Origin: JBEKYD01 sp052148435
Lineage (GTDB): Bacteria; Acidobacteriota; Terriglobia; Bryobacterales; Bryobacteraceae
Length of the DNA: 64,000 nt
Reading direction: 5' to 3'
NCBI GenBank assembly: GCA_052148435.1
Contig: JBKQIF010000126.1
Span: 5,010 to 69,009, forward strand
The position numbers and the translations under genes are program-made. Shown piece after piece: positions 23,844-32,631 of the stretch (positions within the stretch are counted from its first letter, which is position 1; each line of letters begins with the position of its first letter). The notes beneath the pieces are model-generated. The model did not search any database. It was not told the origin of the DNA and saw only the letters and a program-made list of their open reading frames with translations.

Positions 23844-24551
23844 ATGCCCGCTTTCAAGCGCATCCTGCTGAAACTGAGCGGCGAGGCCCTGGCCGGCGGG
23901 GCGAACTTCGGCATCGATGCCGAACGTGTGCACGCGCTGGCCGCGGAAGTGGCCGAAGTGGCGGGCACGGGCATCCAGATCGGCCTGGTGGTAGGCGGTG
24001 GAAATATTTTTCGCGGTGTCTCCGCCGCCGCGCTGCACATGGACCGCGTAACCGCCGATCACATGGGTATGCTGGCGACCGCGATCAACTCGTTGGCCCT
24101 ATCCGACGCCCTGGAGCATGCCGGGATTCCCACCCGCGTGATGAGCGCTATCCAAATGCACCAGGTCGCCGAGCCCTACATCCGGCGCCGCGCCATCCGC
24201 CATCTCGAGAAGGGCCGCATCGTGATCTTCGCCGGCGGCACATCCAACCCCTATTTCTCCACCGATACCGCCGCTACTCTGCGGGCGCTCGAAATCAAGG
24301 CCGACATCATCGCCAAGGCTACCCGCGTGGATGGCGTGTACGATAAGGACCCGCTCAAGTTCGCCGACGCGGTCCGTTTCGACCGCATCACCTACCTCGA
24401 AGTGCTGGCCAAAGGGCTGGGTGTGATGGACGCCACCTCGATCGCCATGTGCCGCGACAACAAACTCTCCATTATCGTCTTTAACCTCAACGTGCGAGGC
24501 AATATAATGCGAATGTCGATGGGTGAGCCCGTCGGCACCGTGATTCAATGA
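23844..24551 (+). CDS. pyrH: UMP kinase
   Basis: The 235-residue hexameric UMP kinase belongs to the amino-acid-kinase fold. It has FKRILLKLSGEALAGGANFG, the GGGNIFRGVSAAA glycine loop near residue 52, IFAGGTSNPYFSTDTAA near residue 130 and VDGVYDKDP near residue 154. It phosphorylates UMP to UDP. Its ATG abuts the tsf stop codon with no gap, suggesting translational coupling. It ends with a conserved GEPVGTVI tail. Confidence 0.97.
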   Translation: MPAFKRILLKLSGEALAGGANFGIDAERVHALAAEVAEVAGTGIQIGLVVGGGNIFRGVSAAALHMDRVTADHMGMLATAINSLALSDALEHAGIPTRVMSAIQMHQVAEPYIRRRAIRHLEKGRIVIFAGGTSNPYFSTDTAATLRALEIKADIIAKATRVDGVYDKDPLKFADAVRFDRITYLEVLAKGLGVMDATSIAMCRDNKLSIIVFNLNVRGNIMRMSMGEPVGTVIQ

Positions 24552-24593
24552 AACCGGTAATTTCATCGACCGGGGTTTCGGAGCAACCGCCCT

Positions 24594-25196
24594 ATGAAAA
24601 CTGAACAGCCGGCAACACCCAGCGCAGCGTTTAATTCGGTGAAAGAGGTCGAGGCGAGCCTTAAGACCCGCATGGAAAAAGCTCTTTCCGATTTGCAGCA
24701 CGACATGGCTTCGATCCGCACCGGCCGCGCCTCGCTGGGCATTCTGGACCACATTCGCGTAAATTACTACGGCACGCCCACGCCGCTCAATCAAATCGCC
24801 AACCTGCACGTTCCCGAGCCATCCCTGATCACCTTGCAGCCATGGGATGTCTCTCAGATTGGCGCGATCGAAAAGGCCATCCGAGCGTCGGACCTGGGGC
24901 TGAATCCGTCCAACGACGGCAAACTCATCCGCCTGCCTATCCCTCCGTTGACCGAGGAACGGCGCAAGGAACTGGTCAAGAAGCTCCACGCGGGCGCCGA
25001 GCACCACCGCGTCGCGACGCGCAACATCCGCCGCGATGGCAACGAAGCCGTCAAGAAACTGCTGAAGGATAAAAAGATCGCCGAGGACGAGGAAAAGAAA
25101 GCCCTCGACGAGATCCAGAAGACCACCGACGCCTTCATGCAGAAGATCGATCAGGCATCCAAGATCAAGGAAAAGGAAATTCTCGAGATCCGATGA
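24594..25196 (+). CDS. frr: Ribosome recycling factor
   Basis: The 200-residue RRF splits post-termination ribosomes together with EF-G. It has MEKALSDLQHDMASIRTGRAS near residue 28, YYGTPTPLNQIANLHVPE, GLNPSNDGKLIRLPIPPLTEERRKE and the long three-helix bundle ending KEKEILEIR. The N-terminus is about 15 residues longer than in E. coli (185 aa); no better internal start is evident. It is last in the rpsB-tsf-pyrH-frr block. Confidence 0.96.
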   Translation: MKTEQPATPSAAFNSVKEVEASLKTRMEKALSDLQHDMASIRTGRASLGILDHIRVNYYGTPTPLNQIANLHVPEPSLITLQPWDVSQIGAIEKAIRASDLGLNPSNDGKLIRLPIPPLTEERRKELVKKLHAGAEHHRVATRNIRRDGNEAVKKLLKDKKIAEDEEKKALDEIQKTTDAFMQKIDQASKIKEKEILEIR

Positions 25197-25227
25197 CCGC
25201 CGGGCGCTCGTTCGCTCGTCTGCGATT

Positions 25228-26133
25228 ATGACCTGGTATACCGTCCGGGTGCCGGCTTCGAGCGCTAATCTCGGTCCCGGCTTCGACGCCCTGGGCATGG
25301 CCTTGGGCGTGTACCTCACCTGCCGCTTCCGGCGCAGCACGGCGCTCGAAATCCGCGCCAGCGGCCGCGATGCGGCCTCGATTCCGGCCGGGCCGGACAA
25401 CCTGATCTGGCAGACCGCGGTGGCGGTGGCGGAAAGCCTGGGCCTGCGGATGCCTCCCATCGAGCTCGAGATTTCGAACCAGATTCCGCTGGGGAAAGGG
25501 ATGGGCTCGAGCGCCGCCGCTCTCACCGCGGGAGTGGTGGTGGCCGACTGCCTGCTGGATCTCGGCTGGAAACCGGCCCGCGTGCTGGACGAGGCCGCCC
25601 GCCTGGAAGGCCATCCCGACAATGTCGCCGCCTGTACCCTGGGCGGCATCGTAGCCAGCGCCATCGATTCCGGCGGCGTGGCCCGCGCCGTGCGCATCGA
25701 GATGGCGCAGCGTTTCGGCGTGGGGGTGGTGGTGCCGGACTTTGAACTGCCCACCGCCCAGGCTCGCGCCGTTTTGCCGGCCGTCTACAGCCGGGCGGAC
25801 GCCGTCTTCAACGTGCAACGCGCTTCCCTGCTGATCGCCGCCCTGGCGGCTGGCGCCACCTGGGCTTTTCCCGCCACCCTCGAAGACCGCCTCCACCAGC
25901 CGTACCGCGTGCCCCTCGTACCTGGCCTCGACGAGATTGTCAGGCTGCGCGCCCCCGGCCTGCTGGGCTGCACTCTGAGCGGCGCCGGCCCCTCGATCCT
26001 GGTCTTCTTCGAACGCGGCCACGAATCGGTCTGCGACCTGGTGCGCCAGATCTTCCGCCTCCACGGCCACGACTCGGATATTCTGCTGGCCGGCATCGCC
26101 GAGCAGGGCTTCGAGATCCGCCAGGAAGCGTAA
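25228..26133 (+). CDS. thrB: Homoserine kinase
   Basis: The 301-residue GHMP kinase phosphorylates L-homoserine in threonine synthesis. The N-terminal VRVPASSANLGPGFDALGMA is the homoserine-kinase form of GHMP motif 1. The ATP loop is IPLGKGMGSSAAALTAG near residue 89, followed by EGHPDNVAACTLGG. Motif 3 is LSGAGPSILVFF near residue 250. It lies 31 nt after frr and may share its transcript. It is followed directly by a palindromic repeat. No other thr genes are in the window. Confidence 0.94.
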   Translation: MTWYTVRVPASSANLGPGFDALGMALGVYLTCRFRRSTALEIRASGRDAASIPAGPDNLIWQTAVAVAESLGLRMPPIELEISNQIPLGKGMGSSAAALTAGVVVADCLLDLGWKPARVLDEAARLEGHPDNVAACTLGGIVASAIDSGGVARAVRIEMAQRFGVGVVVPDFELPTAQARAVLPAVYSRADAVFNVQRASLLIAALAAGATWAFPATLEDRLHQPYRVPLVPGLDEIVRLRAPGLLGCTLSGAGPSILVFFERGHESVCDLVRQIFRLHGHDSDILLAGIAEQGFEIRQEA

Positions 26134-26135
26134 GC

Positions 26136-26226
26136 AGGCGGGACAGACGATCGCCTTCCGTGGTCTGTCGTGCCTCGCCAGAGCACGACTGCTTGACAGA
26201 CGACAAGAGGCGATCGTCTGTCCCAC
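26136..26226. repeat. Palindromic repeat, full element (family A)
   Basis: The left arm GGACAGACGATCG (26141-26153) continues to TGGTCTGTC at 26161-26169. The right arm GACAGACGACAAG begins at 26195 and ends CGATCGTCTGTCCCAC at 26226. The organisation matches the 23086-23177 element, and the middle segment also holds a CGTGC/GCACG pair. It starts 3 nt after the thrB stop and may serve as its 3' end. Confidence 0.78.
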
Positions 26227-26246
26227 ATGGTGAGCCGTGCTCGGCC

Positions 26247-26420
26247 TTACTCCCACCGCAGCGCTTGGTTCGGATCCACGCGCGTGGCTCTGGTGGCCGG
26301 CAACAGGCTCGCCAGAATCGCGGCGGCCACCAGCACCACGATGGTTACGGCCAGACCGGCAGGTCCAAGCCGCCGATTCCGGGGATCTGGCCGGCCAGCC
26401 ATCTTCCCAACAGCACCGAA
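26247..26420 (-). pseudogene. C-terminal fragment of a MacB/ADOP-like ABC permease
   Basis: The last 35 codons encode a transmembrane helix and the family's closing motif: LAVTIVVLVAAAILASLLPA, then TRATRVDPNQALRWE and a stop. That ending is characteristic of MacB-like permeases and of the acidobacterial duplicated orphan permeases of about 800 residues. Just upstream, a different frame reads GRWLAGQIPGIGGLDLPVW, so there is a frameshift. Nothing more of the gene is present; the outer-membrane gene follows on the other strand. Confidence 0.65.
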
Positions 26421-26527
26421 TGGCGCGGGGATGAAGCCGGGGCAACGCTCAAACAAGTCTCTCAGCTCCCTGTAGTTGAAAACGACGCCTAAGAGTCTTT
26501 GAAGCAGGCGGGATTGTGGCCCATACG

Positions 26528-27217
26528 ATGTACGTTATTCGGACTTTGTCGGTTTTTATCGTTGCCGGCTGTGCTGCAACCGCAGAACGGCCAGAGATCG
26601 GGGTTTTTATGGGATACCCGGTCGCCGCACCCTTCGATGTCCAGAACCTACCTTATTTCAACAATTCCTTCGACTGCGGCCCCGATCATCCGGGACAGTT
26701 GTGCGGCACCTTCGAATCCGCAGGCCGCCGGCCAATGCTCGGCGTTTCGGTGTTTGTTCCCCTGACGGGCCGGATCGCATTTCGTATCTCTGCCCTCTAT
26801 CAGCGCATCAGTTTGGGCACGGAATTCGTTACGCCCTATGCGCTTCCTGGAGCGGTTTCGACCTACACCATCGAAAGCGTGGCGAACCGTTGGGAGCTGC
26901 CGCTATCGGCAAGGTGGAGATTCACGAAACATTTCAACGCCGGTGTCGGTGGCACCGTGTCCACGTTGACGGGTGCGGAAACGCTGGACACGGCGGTCTA
27001 CCTAGCAGCCGGGGGCGGCTACGGGACAACCGTGTATCGATGGCCAGAGTTGAGCCGCCGCACGATTTTGGGCGGCACCGCAGGCGTCGAGTTTCCGTTC
27101 CGCACCCGGATCGGGATTGTCGCCCCGGAAGTTGAATACACCCGCTGGGCTTCCCGGCACTACGGCGTGGTATGGCCACTCAATAGGGTCACAGCCGGGA
27201 TCGCACTTCGTTTCTGA
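26528..27217 (+). CDS. Predicted outer-membrane beta-barrel protein
   Basis: The 229-residue protein has an N-terminal signal (MYVIRTLSVFIVAGCAATAE) followed by alternating hydrophobic and polar strands. It ends in Phe (RVTAGIALRF), the usual beta-signature for BamA recognition. Strand-like segments such as RIAFRISALYQRIS, LPLSARWRFTKHFNAGVG and GIVAPEVEYTRW suggest an eight-stranded OmpA/porin-like barrel. Two cysteines (FDCGPDHPGQLC) could form a loop disulphide. A GTG at 26516 would add four residues. Function and close family were not recognised. Confidence 0.65.
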   Translation: MYVIRTLSVFIVAGCAATAERPEIGVFMGYPVAAPFDVQNLPYFNNSFDCGPDHPGQLCGTFESAGRRPMLGVSVFVPLTGRIAFRISALYQRISLGTEFVTPYALPGAVSTYTIESVANRWELPLSARWRFTKHFNAGVGGTVSTLTGAETLDTAVYLAAGGGYGTTVYRWPELSRRTILGGTAGVEFPFRTRIGIVAPEVEYTRWASRHYGVVWPLNRVTAGIALRF

Positions 27218-27399
27218 CCCGTTTGCCGCGACGGCTTTGCTTCCGATACCGGCCGATTCCGAGGCCTCTATGGTGTAATCGGCGATCGGCAACCCTGCGA
27301 CGGAGAACGGGCACTCCTTCCAGCGCGAAACCGGGGCACGCTTCGCGCCGACGCCTGGATGTTGTACGTGCGGAAAACAGGCGAAGATTGCGGCTGGAA

Positions 27400-28932
27400 T
27401 CAGACCTTCAGTTCCCAGCCTTTTCGGAAGATCGGTTTAACAAAGGTGTTCGCTTCGACGCTGTTGGTGAAGCGCCGATTCTTGCTGTCCCACTCCAGCT
27501 TGCCCGGCACATGCAGCGCGATGGCGGTGAGCGCCAGCCACTCCGCATAGGGAGCCGTGATGCTGAAGTCCGAGCAGCCGGCGTCTCCGCCCTTGGCGGC
27601 GCGGATCCAGTCCAGCATGTGCCCCGGGGATCGGGTGAGTAACGGCGGCGGCAGCTCATACTCCGCCCAGCGCGCGGCCGGGAGCAGGTGCACGCCTTCG
27701 CCTCGGTTGCAGGTGGCCATGATGCCCTTGGTACCGATGAAGACGCTCCCGTTGCCGGTCAAAATTCCCGGTTGCGGCGGGGTGGGCGGATCGCCAAACA
27801 CGCGCACGCCGGGGCCTCCGGCGCCGACGCGTTCGCCGGTACGTGGCGGGCGCGGGGAGGGCGGGGCCGCGGAGCGGGCGGCAGCGCCAGTGCCGGCTCC
27901 CGTCGGCCGCCCCTTGTCGGCAAGATTGTCCGGCCGCGGCAGTATGGTTTCGTTCTCCATCCCGGGAACCTGGTACACATCCGGATCGGTTGACCGCGAG
28001 CCGTCGTGATAGTAAACCGTGACCGCCGGCATCTCGCCGCGCGCCGGAAACTGCAGCCGCACGGTAGCCCGATTCGGATAGGTAAGCTGGCTCTTGCCTT
28101 CCACCCGGATGCACTCCAGGCTGGTGGGCGCTCCCAGTTGCAGCGCTGTCTGCACCGGCCCGGCCGTATGGGTGGCCCAATTGCCGATCTGCCCCGTGCC
28201 GAAATCCAAAAAGCCGCGCCAGTTATAAGGCACGTAGCAGGAACTGAACGCACGTTCGCGGGACCCGCCCTGCCAATGTTCCCAATCCAAAGTGGCCGGC
28301 ACCGGGTCTTGGGGCGGCGGTTCCTTCAAACCGGTGGGATGCGTGCCGGGATTGGTGGAAATGTGGACCTCGGTGACATCGCCGATGGCACCCGACCAGA
28401 CGATCTCCGCCGCCACCCGGTTGCACTCGTGCGAGAAGCCCTGGTTCCCCATCTGGGTCGCGACCTTGTACTTGACGGCCGCTTCCTGCAACAGCCGGGC
28501 TTCCCATGGCGTACGGGTGAGCGGCTTTTCCAGGTAGACGTGCTGGCCGCGTTCCATGCACGCCAGGGCTACGGTGGCATGCATGAAATCCGGAATGGCA
28601 ATGATGCAGGCGTCGATATTCTTGCCCTCTTTGTCGAGCATCGCGCGGAAGTCTTTGTACTTGGGAGCTTTCTCGTAGCGCTCGAAACTCGGCGCCGCGC
28701 GCGTTTGGTCGACATCGCACAGGGCCACGATGTTCTCGGTGCGCGCCGCGTCGTTCAGATCGGCGCCGCCCTGGCCGCCGCAGCCGATGGCGGCCACGTT
28801 CAATTTGTCATAGAAGGGCTTGTAGCCCAGGGCCCGCAGCGACGGCACGCTGCCGAATCCGGCCGAAGGGATCGCCCCGGCGAGCAGCGACCCGAAAAAG
28901 AAATGCCGTCTGGAAACGTTTGAACAGGACAT
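27400..28932 (-). CDS. Exported Gfo/Idh/MocA-family oxidoreductase
   Basis: The 510-residue protein starts with a twin-arginine-like signal (SRRHFFFGSLLAGAIPSAG). The NAD(P) site is NVAAIGCGGQGGADLNDAA near residue 45, with HVYLEKPLTRTPWEARLLQ near residue 131 giving the EKP motif. It is longer than typical family members (about 350-430). The excess is a Pro/Ala/Arg-rich insert near 345-385 (APPSPRPPRTGERVGAGG), probably disordered. Such exported oxidoreductases are abundant in Planctomycetes and Solibacter and are thought to act on sugars; this substrate is unknown. Confidence 0.85.
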   Translation of the reverse strand: MSCSNVSRRHFFFGSLLAGAIPSAGFGSVPSLRALGYKPFYDKLNVAAIGCGGQGGADLNDAARTENIVALCDVDQTRAAPSFERYEKAPKYKDFRAMLDKEGKNIDACIIAIPDFMHATVALACMERGQHVYLEKPLTRTPWEARLLQEAAVKYKVATQMGNQGFSHECNRVAAEIVWSGAIGDVTEVHISTNPGTHPTGLKEPPPQDPVPATLDWEHWQGGSRERAFSSCYVPYNWRGFLDFGTGQIGNWATHTAGPVQTALQLGAPTSLECIRVEGKSQLTYPNRATVRLQFPARGEMPAVTVYYHDGSRSTDPDVYQVPGMENETILPRPDNLADKGRPTGAGTGAAARSAAPPSPRPPRTGERVGAGGPGVRVFGDPPTPPQPGILTGNGSVFIGTKGIMATCNRGEGVHLLPAARWAEYELPPPLLTRSPGHMLDWIRAAKGGDAGCSDFSITAPYAEWLALTAIALHVPGKLEWDSKNRRFTNSVEANTFVKPIFRKGWELKV

Positions 28933-29037
28933 GACTGATGGCTTCCGATCGGCCGTCCGAGGGCAAGACGCTCGGAGCGGCTCTCCATTGTGTTATCCGG
29001 CGGCGTGCCCCGTTGTCAAGCCCGGCTGCCGGTCCGA

Positions 29038-29300
29038 TTAGCGGCGGGCGAGGGCGGCGCACAGCCAGGCCGCGGCGTATCCCAGGGTTACGCTGCCGGC
29101 AATGTTGAGCAGGGCCAGCCAGAGACCGCCGTCCCGCGCGGCCGAGTAGGTTTCCCACTCGAAACTCGAAAAGGTGGTGTAGCCGCCCAGAAAACCGACC
29201 ACCAGCAGCGGCCGCCGTAGCGCGTCATGATGGGAGTGCCGGCCAGGTAAAGCGCCAACGAACCGGCACCTCCGCCCACCAGCACCAGCAGATACTTCAT
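29038..29300 (-). pseudogene. crcB: Fluoride exporter CrcB/FluC with internal deletion
   Basis: The N-terminal 30 codons read MKYLLVLVGGGAGSLALYLA...MTRYGG. The frame then breaks and a second frame gives the C-terminal half: RPLLVVGFLGGYTTFSSFEW, then ETYSAARDGGLWLALLN and GYAAAWLCAALARR to TAA. Intact CrcB is about 125 residues, so roughly 110-120 nt coding for the middle (the conserved NxxG region) is gone. The 263-nt length is not a multiple of three. GGCGGCCG lies at the junction, consistent with deletion between short repeats. The start is 5 nt past the Sua5 stop. Confidence 0.85.
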
Positions 29301-29304
29301 ATCG

Positions 29305-29940
29305 CTAGGAGCGCAGGCATTCGGCGATTTCTTTTTCCGGAATGGATCCTTCGCGAATGATCTTCCAGTAGGGCTCGGTGATATCGACCGTGGTGGCGCC
29401 CTCGGAGCGGCAGGGTCCGCCATCGAGCACGAGGTCCACACGGCCGTCCATGGTGCCGAAAACTTCGATGCCGCTGCGGCAGGTGGGGCGGCCGGAGATG
29501 TTCGCGCTGGTGGCGACCAGGGGTTGATTCAGGACGCCCAGCAACTGGTCGGCGACGGCGGAGCGCGACTGGCGCAAGGCGAGCCGGCCGGTGTTGCCGG
29601 TGACTTTGAGCGGCACCTTGGCGGAAGCCGGCACGATGATGGTGAGCGGGCCGGGCCAGAAACGGCGCGCCAACAGGAAAAAGCGGTTGTTCAACTGGCC
29701 GGCGTATTCCTCGGCCATGAGCGTGCCGCGCACCAGAATCGGCAGGGACCGCTGCGATTCACGGCCTTTGGCTTCAAATACCTGGGCCACGGCGCGCAAG
29801 TTGAAGGGGTCTGCCACCAGCGAATACAGCGAATCGGTGGGGATCGCCACCACGCGGCCACGGCGGATGGCGGCGGCGGCGCGCTCCAGCACGTCCGCTT
29901 GCGGTTTTTCGAGATCGATTTCGACCAGGTCGGTAGCCAT
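29305..29940 (-). CDS. Sua5/YciO/YrdC-type threonylcarbamoyl-AMP synthase
   Basis: The 211-residue protein has the YrdC fold motifs: IRRGRVVAIPTDSLYSLVAD near residue 26, FEAKGRESQRSLPILV near residue 55, RRFWPGPLTIIVPAS, and LVATSANISGRPTC near residue 143. It makes threonylcarbamoyl-adenylate for t6A37 modification of ANN-decoding tRNAs. KGR-E-SQRSLP stands where TsaC/Sua5 normally have K(x)R...P. There is no Sua5 C-terminal domain. It lies 11 nt after the methyltransferase/MTHFR gene and just before crcB, so all three were probably one operon. Confidence 0.9.
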   Translation of the reverse strand: MATDLVEIDLEKPQADVLERAAAAIRRGRVVAIPTDSLYSLVADPFNLRAVAQVFEAKGRESQRSLPILVRGTLMAEEYAGQLNNRFFLLARRFWPGPLTIIVPASAKVPLKVTGNTGRLALRQSRSAVADQLLGVLNQPLVATSANISGRPTCRSGIEVFGTMDGRVDLVLDGGPCRSEGATTVDITEPYWKIIREGSIPEKEIAECLRS

Positions 29941-29951
29941 AGGTGAGGTTG

Positions 29952-31820
29952 TTAGCGGGGCCCGATCGCCTCGGCGACGTCGAGCGCCATCTGGTAGCGG
30001 CCGAAGGGCGCGCTGAGCTGCACGCCGGCCACCAGCGGGCGGATGCGCGCCACCATTTCCCGGGCAATCGCGACACCTTCCTGGCGCGACATCTCGGCGT
30101 TGTCCACGCGGCGCATGCGCTCCATGAATTCCTCGGGAACCGGAACGCGCAACTCATTCACCATGAACTCGGCGTTCCGGTAACTGGTGAGCGGCCAGAC
30201 GCCGCACACCACCGGGATTTTGGCCTGGGCGATGCGCTTCAGAAACCCTTCCAACAGGTTGAGGTCGAATACGGGCTGGGTGACGACGTATTCGGCGCCG
30301 GCTTCGACTTTCCAGTCGAAGCGGCGGATTTCCTCGTCCATATTCATCGCGCCGGGGTTGGCGCCCACGCCGATCAGCAGAGCGGTTTCGGAACCGATGG
30401 GATTGCCGCCGATATCCAGACCGTGGTTGAGGTTACGGACGATGTTAACCAGCCCGATGGCGTCCACGTCGAAAACCGCGGTGGCATCGGGATACGCGCC
30501 CATGCGCGGCGGATCGCCGGTAATGCAGATCAGGTTGCGAATGCCCAACGTATGCGCGCCGATCAGCTCGGACTGGATCCCGAGGATGTTGCGGTCGCGA
30601 CAGCAGAAGTGATTCACGGCCTCGATGCCGGCTTGCTGCTGGATGAGCTGGCAGGCCGCCTGCGCGGACATGCGGGCGCTGGCGCGCGGGCCGTCCGGCA
30701 CGTTGATGGCGTCGATGCCGTGCTCGGCGCACAGCCGCGCGCCGGCGATCTCGCGCGAAGCATCCACGCCGCGCGGCGGCAGGATTTCCACGAAGGCGAC
30801 GAATTTGCCCTCAACCAGCTTCGCGCCCAACTTGGATTTCCGCTCCATGGGAACCGGCGGCAACGAATGTGAGCGGGTTTCCGGCTCGTCCACCGTCACC
30901 GCCAACCGCTTATGCCCAGGCTGCAAGGAGCGAGCCTCGGAACGAATCAGCTTGATGTGCTCGGGAGTGGTGCCGCAGCAGCCGCCCACGATGCGCACCC
31001 CGGCCCACAGCATGCGGCGCGCGTACTGCGCCATATATTCCGGCGAGCAAAGATAAATATTGCGCCCTTCGACGCGCATCGGCAAGCCGGCATTGGGCAT
31101 GGCGCTCAGGGGCTTCTGGGTGAAGCCGAGCATGCGCTCGACGGTTTCGAGCGTTGCTTTCGGACCCACCGAACAGTTCAACCCGATGACATCGACCGGC
31201 CAGGAATCCATGGCGCGGGTGAAGCTTTCCGTATCGGCGCCGCCCGGCAAGTGGCCGAAATCGTCGATGGTGACCTGGGCGACGATGGCCAGGTCCCCTC
31301 CGGCCGCCTCCCGCGCGGCGAAAACGGCTTCGCGCAGCTCGTCGAGGTTGCCAAAGGTTTCCAGAATCAGCAGATCGACGCCGGCATCGAGCAAGGCGTC
31401 GGCCTGTTCCCGAAAGGCCCGCCGCGCTTCGGCGAACGAGGTAGGTCCGAGGGGTTCAATGCGCACTCCCAACGGACCGATGGCGCCGGCCACGAATGCG
31501 CCGTCACGGGACGCCTCGCGCGCCAGGCGCACCCCGGCGCGGTTGATATCGGCCAGCTTTTCCGCCACCCCGAACGCCGCCAGCCGAATTCGGTTGGCGC
31601 CAAAAGTGTTGGTTTCCAGAATCTCCGCGCCGGCTTTGACATATTCGGCGTGGATCTGACGCACCAGATCCGGCGCGGAAAGGTTCAGCTCGTCAAAGCA
31701 ACGGTTGATAAAGACCCCGCGCGAATAGAGCATGGTGCCCATCGCGCCGTCGGCCACCAGCACACGGCTGGCCAGCCGGTCGCGGAATTCCTGAGCGCGC
31801 GTGGTCGTCGCAGTTGCCAT
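29952..31820 (-). CDS. Bifunctional homocysteine S-methyltransferase / methylenetetrahydrofolate reductase
   Basis: The 622-residue fusion has an N-terminal BHMT/MetH-like domain (about 10-300: VLVADGAMGTMLYSRG, ETNTFGANRIRLA). Its zinc ligands are in VIGLNCSVGP and RIVGGCCGTTPEHI. A C-terminal MTHFR TIM barrel follows (about 325-615: VAFVEILPPRGVD, CICITGDPP-like NLICITGDPP, GVGANPGAMNMDEEI, EYVVTQPVFDLNLL). It couples 5-methyl-THF formation to homocysteine methylation, as in Bacillus YitJ-type proteins. ATG 31820 gives MATATTTRAQEF; the longer frame is implausible. Confidence 0.94.
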   Translation of the reverse strand: MATATTTRAQEFRDRLASRVLVADGAMGTMLYSRGVFINRCFDELNLSAPDLVRQIHAEYVKAGAEILETNTFGANRIRLAAFGVAEKLADINRAGVRLAREASRDGAFVAGAIGPLGVRIEPLGPTSFAEARRAFREQADALLDAGVDLLILETFGNLDELREAVFAAREAAGGDLAIVAQVTIDDFGHLPGGADTESFTRAMDSWPVDVIGLNCSVGPKATLETVERMLGFTQKPLSAMPNAGLPMRVEGRNIYLCSPEYMAQYARRMLWAGVRIVGGCCGTTPEHIKLIRSEARSLQPGHKRLAVTVDEPETRSHSLPPVPMERKSKLGAKLVEGKFVAFVEILPPRGVDASREIAGARLCAEHGIDAINVPDGPRASARMSAQAACQLIQQQAGIEAVNHFCCRDRNILGIQSELIGAHTLGIRNLICITGDPPRMGAYPDATAVFDVDAIGLVNIVRNLNHGLDIGGNPIGSETALLIGVGANPGAMNMDEEIRRFDWKVEAGAEYVVTQPVFDLNLLEGFLKRIAQAKIPVVCGVWPLTSYRNAEFMVNELRVPVPEEFMERMRRVDNAEMSRQEGVAIAREMVARIRPLVAGVQLSAPFGRYQMALDVAEAIGPR

Positions 31821-31959
31821 TTGGGATGTAATCGCAAAGTTGTTTCGGGTGCGGAACTTGCGACATTTCGATTCTACCGCGACGGGCAACAGAATGCTGG
31901 AAGCCGATTTCCCAGCCGGCCGGATGCGTTTTTCAGTTCGCGCCCGCGCGGTTCCGTGG

Positions 31960-32631
31960 TCAGTTCAACACGGGCGAGGACAACCGGATGATTTTCCTCT
32001 GAATGGCATACTGCACCAATTGAGCTTTATTGTGAATATCGAGTTTGCGCATGAGGTTGAACTTGTGGGCCTCCACGGTTTTCACGCTTAACTCGAAGTC
32101 GCAGGCGATTTCCTTGACGGATTTCCCCTCGGCGAGCAATTTGAGAATTTCTTTTTCGCGCTTGGTGAGAGTTGCGAAGCGCGGTTGCCGGACCGAGTCG
32201 TGGCCCTGGGTTCGAAAATCGTCGACCAGGCGGGACAACAGGCGGGGGCTGAGGCAACTGCCACCGCGGTGGACCTCGCGAATTGCGGTAACGAGCTGGT
32301 CGGCGGGGCTATCCTTCAAGATGTAGCCGTTGGCGCCCAGTTCCACGCACTCCGCCAGGTACTCCTCGTCGTCATACATGGAAAGGAAAACGACGCGCGT
32401 GTCGGGACGATCCTTGCGGATCAGGCGAGTGGCTTCAAAGCTGCTCATGCCGCTCATGCCGATGTCCATCAGCACCACATCGGGTTTGAGACTCGCGGCC
32501 AAGGCAACTGCCTCGGAGGCGTTGGCGGCTTCGCCGGCCACTTCGATATCCGGTTCCGTGCCGAGAAGGGTACGCAGGCCCTGCCGGAACATCGTGTGAT
32601 CGTCAGTGAGAAGTACTCGAATTCTTGACAT
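31960..32631 (-). CDS. NarL/LuxR-family response regulator
   Basis: The 223-residue protein has a receiver domain (RIRVLLTDDHTMFRQGLRTL, phospho-acceptor in PDVVLMDIGMSGMSS near residue 55, conserved Lys in GANGYILKDSP). A C-terminal LuxR helix-turn-helix follows (LTKREKEILKLLAEGKSVKE, VKTVEAHKFNLMRKL). Its start lies 29 nt inside the upstream kinase gene, so kinase and regulator are translationally linked. Targets are unknown. Confidence 0.93.
   Translation of the reverse strand: MSRIRVLLTDDHTMFRQGLRTLLGTEPDIEVAGEAANASEAVALAASLKPDVVLMDIGMSGMSSFEATRLIRKDRPDTRVVFLSMYDDEEYLAECVELGANGYILKDSPADQLVTAIREVHRGGSCLSPRLLSRLVDDFRTQGHDSVRQPRFATLTKREKEILKLLAEGKSVKEIACDFELSVKTVEAHKFNLMRKLDIHNKAQLVQYAIQRKIIRLSSPVLN

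Noticed and set aside
26528..26590. Possible lipobox (VAGC) in the outer-membrane protein signal
   Set aside because: The mature part and terminal Phe fit a beta-barrel, and the cysteine lies inside a plausible ordinary signal peptide. Lipidation is possible but not supported.
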